This document shows positions 9,548 to 16,677 of a stretch of DNA of 40,918 bases, in pieces. The DNA is from Prorocentrum cordatum. Lineage: Eukaryota > Sar > Dinophyceae > Prorocentrales > Prorocentraceae. Under the pieces are notes generated by a model. The model saw only the letters and a list, made by a program, of their open reading frames with translations. It had not been told where the DNA came from and searched no databases. Numbering within the stretch: position 1 is the first letter of the stretch; the number at the start of each line of letters is the position of its first letter. The position numbers and the translations under genes were made by a program. The stretch lies in contig CAUYUJ010004341.1 in NCBI GenBank assembly GCA_963575745.1, positions 30,001 through 70,918 on the forward strand, read 5' to 3'.

Positions 9548-9682
9548 GCAGATCGCAGCCCTTCAGAGATGGCGAGGTCTAGTATGAAACTGCATGGGCC
9601 CCACTGTGCTGGCTCCCCCCCAACAGCGTTTGATTGTGCACAAAGGTTTACAGATCGCACCCCCCAGGAATGGCGAGGTCAG
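9548..9682 (+). repeat. Direct repeat pair CAGATCGCA...ATGGCGAGGTC
   Basis: Two imperfect ~34-bp copies at about 9548-9582 and 9650-9682. The second ends CCAGGAATGGCGAGGTC, whose reverse complement occurs in the tandem array at 27226-27600. Confidence 0.65.
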
Positions 9683-9713
9683 GGGCAAGTACGGGAGGGG
9701 TACGAGAGAAGAG

Positions 9714-9714
<1 letters not shown>

Positions 9715-9744
<30 letters not shown>

Positions 9745-9775
9745 AGAATGATAGAACGAGAGAGGCAGAGAGAAA
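9715..9775 (+). repeat. (GA)n microsatellite
   Basis: AGAGAGAG run with minor interruptions. Confidence 0.9.
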
Positions 9776-10015
9776 GCCGAGGAGGGAGGCGGGAAGTGGA
9801 CGCCGTGGGGACCACCGTGCTCTATCCAAAACGAGAACCCACCAGCGGAGGTTTGGGAAAATCCGTAAGGGCTTCGCCCCCTGCCGCCGGCCCCCTCTCT
9901 CGGAGAATGGGCCATGGAAGAGCTAAGTCATGAGGCCTTGGCGCTGTCGTGAAGCAGTATCGAAACTTCATGCGAAGCCGATTCGCAATCAGCAAAACCA
10001 ACTGATCACAAGAGG

Positions 10016-10130
10016 GGTTACCACACCTGGCGATTGGTAAGACGTGTATGGTTTACGGGCTTGGTTACCACACCTTGCGATTAAAGGGCCGAGGGAGTTC
10101 TCGCAGTTTGGGTTACCACGCCTTGCGATG
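10016..10130 (+). repeat. ~48-bp repeat, three copies
   Basis: GGTTACCACACCTGGCGAT-like words start at 10016, 10063 and 10111, about 48 bp apart. They directly precede the 73-bp array. Confidence 0.75.
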
Positions 10131-10139
10131 GATGTGCGT

Positions 10140-10660
10140 GAAGGGTGGCACCGAATTTCAGAAATGTGGCAAATCCCTGTGTTTTTGGACCCTGACCCCG
10201 CGGATCTGCGTAAGGGGTGGCACCGAATTTCAGAAATGTGGCAAATCCCATGTGTTTTTGGACCCTGACCCCGCGGATCTGCGTGAGGGGTGGCACCGAA
10301 TTTCAGAAATGTGGCAAATCCCTGTGTTTTTGGACCCTGACCCCGCGGATCTGCGTGAGGGGTGGCACCGAATTTCAGAAATGTGGCAAATCCCATGTGT
10401 TTTTGGACCCTGACCCCGCGGATCTGCGTGAGGGGTGGCTCCGAATTTCAGAAATGTAGCAAATCCCATGTGTTTTTGGACCCTGACCCCGCGGGTCTGC
10501 GTGAGGGGTGGCACCGAATTTCAGACATGTGGCAAATCCGATGTGTTTTTGGACCCTGACCCCGCGGATCTGCGTGAGGGGTGGCACCGAATTTCAGACA
10601 TGTGGCAAATCCCCTATGTTTTTGGACCCTGACCCCGCCGATCTGTGTGAGGGGTGTCGA
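10140..10660 (+). repeat. 72/73-bp tandem array, seven copies plus a partial
   Basis: Each unit has GGGGTGGCACCGAATTTCAG, then ATGTGGCAAATCCC, TGTTTTTGGACCCTGACCCC and GCGGATCTGCGTGA. The GGTGGCACC landmark falls at 10146, 10218, 10291, 10363, 10436, 10509 and 10582, with a truncated unit after. The first four units alternate between a 72-bp form (AAATCCCTGTG) and a 73-bp form (AAATCCCATGTG). The repeated short ORFs are by-products. Confidence 0.95.
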
Positions 10661-11325
10661 TTTCGAGCCCCCCCAGCAATTCAGACAACGCGCCCAGGAG
10701 GTGCTAAAAATCTGGTTTGGGCCTCCCACCCCCTCGCGCGGTCAATCAACTAGTTACAGTAACCAGCAAGAAGCAGAACTGTAACACTGGAAACTACAAG
10801 CTACAACTGGTACAGGAAACTGCGAACCCGCGCCTACAGCCTGGTGGCCCCACAAGGGGGCCGGCGGATATCGTAATCCTCCTCCTGGTTCGTGCAGGTT
10901 TCTTTGGACGCGCTGTAGCGCCCACATTTTTACCGCTCACATTTCTCAAGGTGGCCATTCCCGCTACGTCCAATTCGGGCCGATCCTCCGATATCCGAGG
11001 TTTTATTTGAGGTTATGACACTCTAGTCCACTCCGGCTGCAGCAACAACTTTTAGAATGTCGCGCCTAGTGGTTGCATTCCCCCGATGTTAGTCTTCCTC
11101 CTGCTCCCGTTCCTCTCTCTTCCTCGGTATGTGTTTGTCTGCTGCCTCCTGCTCCTCCACCTCACTCCGCAGGAGGTTTCGTAGCCAATATGGCTTGACC
11201 CTTCGGGCCTTGAGTTTTTTGAGCCAGCCTCGCAGTCGCAAGTTTCAGACTTCTCTTCAAGCTGGGCGCTCGGAGACTGAACGTTGCAGACGCTACTAAT
11301 CGAATAGCATTTCGCTCGTCCACCT
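10661..11325. other. No recognisable gene
   Basis: Includes TAGTTACAGTAACCAGC and AGAACTGTAACACTGG (about 10749-10790), a weak inverted pair. It could contain a remnant long terminal repeat of the copia element on the minus strand, but I found no matching second repeat to support that. Confidence 0.4.
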
Positions 11326-11540
11326 CTTCGTCGTCGTCCTCCCTCCTCATCCTGCTCTCCCTCCCCATCCTTGTAGTCCTCGTCCTCCTGCTCCTCCTGT
11401 TCGTCGTCATCTTCGTCCTCTCGTGGGGAGAGCACGCGCAGGGCGTGCCCAAGGCACAAAGCGGAGACGGCGGCGGCGGCGACGACGACGTCGACGGCTA
11501 CGCGAGCGGAAGGAAGAACGCGGAGGAGGAAGAAGGAGAG
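11326..11540. repeat. CTCCT-rich stretch followed by GGCGGCGACGAC stretch
   Basis: A low-complexity CTC/CTCGTC run up to about 11420, then (GGC)n/(GAC)n at 11465-11505, then GGA-rich DNA. No gene. Confidence 0.7.
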
Positions 11541-11817
11541 AATGGGAGAGAGGCAGGCTGTGGCAGCAGCAGGAAATACATGTTTGAACCCTTAAGCCAC
11601 ATTGAGTACAGAGTATGATCATCTTGCTTGGTACACACATGCCAAACCTATCTTGAAACAGAGCGTTGCTACACTGGTCAAAAACGTTCTCACAGGTGTA
11701 GCAGCTTCATTACTGCCATCATCCCCGCTGACTGGCAGCGTGGCGAGACAGCACTCGTGGTCCAAAACTGCGCGTGTGAGGAACATTGGCAAAACAGAGA
11801 GATCGGCAACCGAATAA
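11541..11817. other. No recognisable gene
   Basis: Unique-looking DNA just beyond the end of the readable copia RNase H region. It may contain the element's 3' end, but no terminal repeat is visible. Confidence 0.4.
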
Positions 11818-12395
11818 TCACTGAAACGGCTGAGACGATTGAGTGACGTTGGGGAGGAGCGAGGGAGAGGAGGGGCAGGAACCGACCACACCACCAACCA
11901 CCGCCTGGGTCCTGGAGTCCAGGAAGTCACTCCACAATATCAACCGCGCCTCCTTGGCCAATACTTGCCAAGACGCTGCCTGGGAGCGACACTTCAGTGT
12001 AGGCGTCTCTCTCCGTCTCGCCGCTTCCGATGCCTCGTCGATTAACACAATGCGTCCACTGACCCTGAGTTCGAACAGCGCAGCGTTTCCTTTAGAGGTA
12101 TCGTCCCTCGTGAGGGCGTCGACGGGCATTCGCTCGTGGAGAATCCATCGCGCACGTCCGTTCGCTTTCTCGAACGATCTCTACATATTATCTATGGCCG
12201 CCCGGCGGTCCCAGGCGCTCGCGCTGTCCTGTGTTCCATCGCGTCGTAGATAGATCTGGCATCCACAGCATGGGCTTGCCGAGCACGCGAACCTGGGGAG
12301 CAGTCTCGCCCGAGTACTTTTCGTGAACGGACCACAAGCTCTCGGACACAGTCTGGAAGGTCCACCTCGTTACACATCACGTCGCGATATATAAC
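11818..12395 (-). pseudogene. Copia RNase H, C-terminal part
   Basis: The minus strand reads VDLPDCVRELVV, then AHAVDARSIYDAMEHR, in one frame. After a break another frame gives MPVDALTRDDTSKGNAALFE and GRIVLIDEASEAARRRE. In Ty1/copia RNase H the VDxxSLYD segment carries a catalytic Asp, and an xMxADALTK-like motif follows near the C terminus; both are recognisable. A frameshift separates them between about 12200 and 12130. The tail LKCRSQAASWQVLAKE also fits what I remember of dinoflagellate copies. The 12396-12558 insertion cuts it from the preceding RNase H part. Confidence 0.8.
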
Positions 12396-12558
12396 TCAGG
12401 AGGGGGAAAAAAAAACATACAGACACAATTATTCGTCGACTCCCAGGAAACCACGGGGAAATATGAGAAGTGGGGGGAAGACGAAAACCCAGAAAATATG
12501 GGAATAGATTGGGAATCCTGTTATTTGTCTATTGATTGTGTGTCCCAGGGCCCCTTCA
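12396..12558 (-). mobile_element. Introner-like insertion, copy 1
   Basis: A 163-bp segment homologous, at roughly 70% by eye, to 13647-13812. Both run on the plus strand from TCAGGAGGGG to GGGCCCCTTCA and share CAGACACAA, TCGTCGA, AACCCAGAAAATATGGGA and TGTGTGTCCCAGGGCCCC. It sits inside the RNase H domain of the copia remnant in the same orientation as copy 2. The flanks (ATAAC and AAGAA on the plus strand) do not form a clear target-site duplication, and the minus-strand 5' boundary reads CAG/ATTCTT rather than CAG/GT. Confidence 0.7.
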
Positions 12559-13060
12559 AAGAATCTGAAGGAATTCAACCTCGGCCACGGCTGAGCAGAG
12601 CGCCTGAGTCTCGCCTGCAAGGGTGGACGGGACTACGTCGTAGCTTACTGCTGCGCCACCCCGGCACGGAGGCCCGAACAGCGTGATTCTCCATGACGGA
12701 TTTGTCCGCCGCGATGACCATCCAGGCGTTTTGGGTCGGATCCTGGGGTAGCCCCTTCTCGTCGGTGAGGCCCTCTGCAGGTCCTACCCCTCCCGTATCA
12801 GAAAAGGAGATAAACGACGTGATAATGTCGTACTAGCAGCAGCGGGATGCAGCAGCTCGATGATGTCGTATTAACATGTTGGCACAGAGTACGTCCCCCG
12901 TGGTCAGCGCTCGTAGTCTGCTCGCCAGTATGCTGGCCACGCCGGCAGCCTCTGGCCGAAACTCGCGTCTGATCCAGTTGACCTTATAGCAATCTTAGTG
13001 CCTTGAATTCGGAGCTGTCCAGTGGGCCATCTTTCCTGGAGTGGCTACCCTTGATCATGG
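12559..13060 (-). pseudogene. Copia RT end and RNase H N-terminal part
   Basis: In shifting minus frames I read LDSSEFKALRLL, then IRREFRPEAAGVASILASRL, then (after a gap) VMENHAVRASVPGWRSSKLRR, continued in another frame by VVPSTLAGETQALCSAVAEV. These match the copia segment that links RT to RNase H (ALRSLIGxLxWIARECRPDxAG) and the STLxAExQAL start of RNase H. At least two frameshifts and stops show it is dead. Confidence 0.75.
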
Positions 13061-13646
13061 AGAGAGGCCGGATTTCTTCCAAGATGTATATCCCTTGATC
13101 GCCGACGGTCTTCTGGACGGTCATGGTGATTCTCGCACCAGTAAATTCCACGGGCCCGGCCAGGAAGTCCCAGTGTTTGCCGAACCTAAACGAGATTCAA
13201 GAACCCAGCGGATCTTTGCTCGAGGGGCCAGGCCGTCTCTGGCTACCATAAAGTCTTCAATGTCAAGAAGCATCATGTCGGCAATATTGCCTTTATCGTA
13301 CCTAATTTTCCAGCATGGTTCCAACAAACCGTGCCGCTCCAGGAACTTGACCACCGTGCACCTTCAGGCCATGAGGGCGTCGTCCAGGCCGTAAAAGTTT
13401 ACCAACAGTCGGATCAGGGACCCAGGCTCCAGCTCGATGCCCTCACAGGGCTCGACGTAAATCTCGCCCTGGGACCTGCATCCTATCAGATTGGCAGAAA
13501 GCGTTTTGAACGTCGGCTATGCCACCCAAGAGGCCCTGGTTCGTCATGGCCTAGATGAACAACACAACGCACGAAGTGTGCGGGGTGGGCGCAAAGACTC
13601 TCAGAGAGCCGGGGTCGGGGTCACGGTGGCCGTGGACACACCACCT
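13060..13646 (-). pseudogene. Copia reverse transcriptase (RVT_2) core
   Basis: The minus strand reads ADVQNAFCQSDRM near 13500, then (frame change) GEIYVEPCEGIELEPGSL and LLVNFYGLDDALMA, then VVKFLERHGLLEPCW, then MMLLDIEDFMVARDG with the catalytic-loop motif LDIEDF at about 13250-13270, and finally KIRWVLESRLG. This is the expected RVT_2 order; DVxNAFCQSD corresponds to the DVxxAFLxG motif. LDIEDF replaces the usual YVDD; I recall similar LEVDDF forms in dinoflagellate copies. Stops after RRAL and after DALMA, plus frame changes, mark it as a pseudogene. Confidence 0.85.
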
Positions 13647-13812
13647 TCAGGAGGGGAAATAACACACAGACACAACAAATCGTCGATTCCCCAGAAAACA
13701 TGGGAAAACATGGCAAGTGGGGGGGAATGCAAAACCCAGAAAATATGGGAAAACATATGGGCGGGATCATGTTATCTGTGTGTATTTGTTTGTGTGTCCC
13801 AGGGCCCCTTCA
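13647..13812 (-). mobile_element. Introner-like insertion, copy 2 (5-bp TSD)
   Basis: A 166-bp homologue of copy 1. It is flanked by a perfect 5-bp direct repeat, CACCT at 13642-13646 and 13813-13817 (AGGTG on the minus strand). On the minus, coding strand this places CCAG/GTGTGAAGG at the 5' edge and CTCCTGAAG/GTGG at the 3' edge. A GT...AG intron could therefore be removed exactly, restoring CCAGGTGG. Splice sites created by the target duplication are the hallmark of introners. That it splices is inference. Confidence 0.7.
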
Positions 13813-14712
13813 CACCTGGAGTTTGCCACAGGCTCCGCAGATGTGCCTTCCACTGGCTTCCACCGACGAACCATTCGGCCTCAAACGTTTCGCTCCGGTC
13901 GGCTCTCCCCGGCCCGGCTTGGAGGGACGGCCTCGACAGCTCTGGCGGCCATCATGGCCTCCCATTCGCTCTCGTCCGAGAAAGGAAGCTCGGCTCGCTC
14001 TGCCGGCGTGAGCCTCTCCATCACGATTTGTCCCCTCTGCTCGCAGCGAAAGCGCCACCAGTTTCTTCCAAGCACTTAGCCGTCGAGCTCTGCTGTGCTG
14101 GTCTCCCACAGGAGGCCCTCGGACACCCTCGCCAGAAGAACTCCTCGGGATCACCTTCAACCCCCTTCCCATGCCGAACCGAGGAGGAGAACGACTCCGA
14201 AGATGACGTCTCTGGATCGCGTCCACCCTCTTCGCCGCCGACTGCCAGTCCTCGGTACCGATTTTGATCCCGGGGCCTGGCGCTTCCTTCCGACCTGAGG
14301 GCTCAGGCCCGGCGGTGGCGACGGGGGCCTAGGTGGGTGAGACAAGGGAAGGCGAACAGGAACCAGAGACAGGACCGATGAGGGACCCAGGAAGAGGAGG
14401 AACGTCATCAGGATCGGCCCGACGGCCGGGGTCCTCGAACCTCGGACGCTTGACCTCCCGCGGGCTATTGTCCGTCCGCTGCACCCGTGTCTGGATGCAC
14501 AGGGGGTCGTCGGAGGGCTGCTCGAGCCTCGAGATCCGCGGTGGCACTACGCCAGAGGCGGAAAAGACCTCGGGAAGCGTAGGTGGGAGCGAAGGCGGAG
14601 AGACGATAGCCAGCGGAGGACCCGCGAGGGGCGCCGTTCTGTTGATCGGCCGATTCCGTGTGGGGTCCGCCTTTAGCTCGGGCAGCGCGCGAGCCGAAGG
14701 CGGCCACCTCAT
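13813..14712 (-). pseudogene. Copia linker and pre-RT region
   Basis: The minus frame from 14712 begins RWPPSARALPELKADPTRN and stays Pro-rich, with VKRPRFEDPGRRADPDDVPP, as expected for the spacer between integrase and RT. Further on, a minus frame around 14000-13880 reads RLTPAERAELPFSDESEWEA and AARAVEAVPPS, then (changed frame) RPNGSSVEA and RHICGACGKLQ, just before the copy-2 insertion. From memory LTPEER...FxxSDxxEWxxxxxxxAVxVVPP is the typical lead-in to copia RT in dinoflagellates. Frames drift, so no intact product. Confidence 0.65.
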
Positions 14713-14744
14713 CGCACCGGCTGCCCCGAGGGCGGGCTGCTGGG

Positions 14745-15128
14745 AGGCAGAGCAGGGAGGAGGAGGAGGAGGAGGAGGAGGAGGAGAATGAGGAGTAGGG
14801 AGGAGGAGATAGGGGAGGAGGGGGGAGGAGAGGAGACGGAGGAGGAGGGAGTCAGGAGGAGAAGGGAGGGGGAGGGGTAGGGGGGGGAGGAGGCGGAGGA
14901 GAAGGAGGAGGAGGAGGAGGGGGAGGAGGAGTGAGGAAGAGGTAGGAGGGAGGAGGAAGAGGGGAGGCGGAGGAGGAGAAAGGAGGAGGAGGAGGAGGAA
15001 GGAGGTGAGGAATGGAATAAGGAAATGTATAGGAGGGAGGAAGAGGAGGAGGAATTAGGAAGAGGAATATGAATTAGGAGGAGAAGGAGAGGTCGGAGGG
15101 AGGGGGAGGGAGGATGGGCAGGAGGAGT
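14745..15128 (+). repeat. GGA purine tract
   Basis: About 380 bp of (GGA)n with AGG, GAG and short AT interruptions, nearly all purine on the plus strand. Confidence 0.95.
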
Positions 15129-15375
15129 GAGGGCCCTTTTTTTGGGGGGGGGGACCCGGCACGGGGCTCCTCTTCCGAGATGGAAGGCGGCCTCGTCCTC
15201 TCCGACCCGGCCCCGGCCCAGGCGCGGCCCCGACACCGGCCCCGGCCCCGGCCCCGGCGCGGCTCCGGGGCCCCGGCCCCATGCAGCCCCAGCTATAGGT
15301 AGCCCTGGCCCTGGGCCGGGGGTCTGGCCCTGGCCTCGGCCTCTGCCCGGGCCCCGGCTCCGGCCCCGGAGACAG
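15129..15375. repeat. GC core with (CCCCGG)n units
   Basis: A G-run at 15137-15151, then imperfect GGCCCCGGCCCC units at 15205-15370. It lies between the long purine and pyrimidine tracts. Confidence 0.75.
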
Positions 15376-15782
15376 ACTCCTCCTTCTCGCCCCTCCTCCC
15401 CCTCCTCCTCCGCCTCCTCCTCCTCCTCCTCCTCTCCTCCTCCCTCCTCCTCTTCCTCCTCCTCCTCCTCCCTCTCTCCCCTTCCTCCGCCTCTCCTCCT
15501 CCTCCTCCTCCTCCTCCTCCTCCTCCTCTTTTCTATCCCTCCTTCTCCTCTTCTCTCCTCCTCTCATCCTCTTTCCCTCCTCCTACCTCCCTCCTCTCCT
15601 CCTCTCGTCTCCTCCTCTCCTCCTTCCTTCCTCCTCCTCCCCCCGCTCTCCTCCTCCTCTCCTCCTCCTCTCCTGCTCTTCCTCCTCCGTCTCCTCCTCC
15701 TCCTCCTCCTCCTCCTCCTTCTCCTCCTCCTCCTGCTCCTCCTCCTCTCTCTCCTCATCCTTCTTATCATCCTCATCCTCCT
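15376..15782 (+). repeat. CCT pyrimidine tract
   Basis: About 400 bp of (CCT)n with TCT/CTT interruptions, the inverted counterpart of the purine tract at 14745-15128. Confidence 0.95.
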
Positions 15783-15875
15783 GGGAATGGTGTCCTGGCC
15801 CGAACGTCCTGGCTCATCCCAGGCGTGATGAAGGGGATCTCCTTCGGAAAACGAGCAATGACATAAACAGAAAAG

Positions 15876-16011
15876 CTCGGAGGTCCGCGCGGATTGCTCG
15901 GAGCGGCGTTGGGGCCCCCCTGGCTGCGCCTCCAGCGCCGCGCCTGGCGCGCTCCGCGCGCCAGGGAGGGGTCTCCAGCGCCGATCCCAGAAATCCGCGC
16001 GGACCTCCGAG
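15876..16011. mobile_element. MITE-like element with perfect 20-bp TIRs
   Basis: CTCGGAGGTCCGCGCGGATT at 15876-15895 is the exact reverse complement of 15992-16011. Weaker inverted similarity extends outward through the A-rich/T-rich flanks (CAGAAAAG against TTTTTTGTTG). The interior holds a hairpin, CCTGGCGCG...CGCGCCAGG (about 15943-15966). Total length is about 136 bp with no coding capacity. It lies in the copia remnant just after the integrase C-terminal region. I see no unambiguous target-site duplication. Confidence 0.75.
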
Positions 16012-16545
16012 TTTTTTGTTGATGTAATTGTTCGTTCCTCTAATTACTCCCTCTCTCTGGACGTCCACGGCGGACACCCGACGAGTCCAGGCAGCAAGGA
16101 GGAGCTCCTGCCATCCCGGATCCTGGGCCAGCTCCAGTCCGCATCCCTCCTCTGGGCTCGCGAGATGGACTTGTTCCTGGGAGCACTTCCACAGCCTGGC
16201 CCGGACAGCCACCCGGACAGCCTCGCACCGCACCACGACCCCGTGATTCGTCCATCCGTCTCTCCTCCTGCCCAGGGCGTCGGCCCTGGAGAAGTGCCGC
16301 CACGCGAACATCCACTGGCCTGGCGTAAACCTCCTGGTGCCCAGATTCCTGGCCCTGGACGCTAGCCCGGCCGCATCTTGCTCGGACGGAGGCCAGAGGG
16401 TGTCTTGCCCCCCCCTGCAGACCACGGCGGTCATCGGACAGGATATCGTGTGGCAGCCTCGGGTTCTCTGTTGCGGATTCGGCGGAATATCGGGGACTGG
16501 ACGGGCCTCCAGTGGTCTGACGCGCCTTCGGTTTGCTGCGCTCAA
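16012..16545 (-). pseudogene. Copia integrase C-terminal region
   Basis: The minus ORF starting at 16545 contains, at residues ~62-166, RARNLGTRRFTPGQWMFAWR, then TNHGVVVRCEAVRVAVRARL, WKCSQEQVHLASPEEG and LAQDPGWQELL. The pattern of a GxxVxxWR-like motif, a GPGVVV...VWxxxxxRLxKCxxEQxRxAxxEE segment and a helical tail matches the domain after integrase in Ty1/copia elements as I recall it. The integrase DDE core that should precede it is missing. The open frame continues through the MITE-like element, but that part is not pol sequence. Confidence 0.65.
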
Positions 16546-16597
16546 CCTTTGAGCGCTGAGCCTCCCCCCGCTCTACACCCTGCTCCCCTCCTTCTCC

Positions 16598-16651
16598 TCC
16601 GTAGCCATCTGCTCAAGCCAGTTTCGGCTCAAAGCGAGGTTCGGCTCACTG
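16598..16651 (+). other. Spliced-leader relics in tandem
   Basis: TCCGTAGCCATCTGCTCAAG (16598-16617) matches the dinoflagellate 22-nt spliced leader, which has TTTTGG where this has CTG, so it is about two bases short. It is followed at once by CCAGTTTCGGCTCAAAG (16618-16634) and CGAGGTTCGGCTCACTG (16635-16651). Both resemble the leader from its CCATTTTGGCTCAAG part onward. This nested pattern is expected when a trans-spliced mRNA is reverse transcribed and reinserted more than once, because the AG inside the leader (CCGTAG) serves as the next trans-splice acceptor. The relics lie 27 bp upstream of the oxidoreductase ATG. Confidence 0.85.
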
Positions 16652-16677
16652 CAGCCCGCGTTGAGTAATTACTAGCC

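Larger units (their letters stand above)
11818..16545 (-). mobile_element. Ty1/copia retrotransposon remnant (pol, minus strand)
   Basis: Read on the minus strand from 16545 to 11818, the order is an integrase C-terminal-like region, a Pro-rich linker, an RVT_2-type reverse transcriptase and a Ty1/copia RNase H. This is the usual copia order, and the wording matches elements I recall from dinoflagellate genomes. It is broken by frameshifts and stops, by about 1 kb of GGA/CCT tracts (14745-15782), by two related ~165-bp insertions (12396-12558 and 13647-13812) and by a short inverted-repeat element (15876-16011). The catalytic integrase core, gag and terminal repeats are absent. The 5' side ends about 50 bp before the spliced-leader relics of the oxidoreductase gene. 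Confidence 0.85.

Noticed and set aside
10140-10660. CRISPR-like regular array
   Set aside because: Units are contiguous 72-73-bp repeats with no unique spacers, in a eukaryotic setting.
10661-11817. Copia long terminal repeat
   Set aside because: No matching second copy exists upstream of the pol remnant in the window and no clear TG...CA ends were found.
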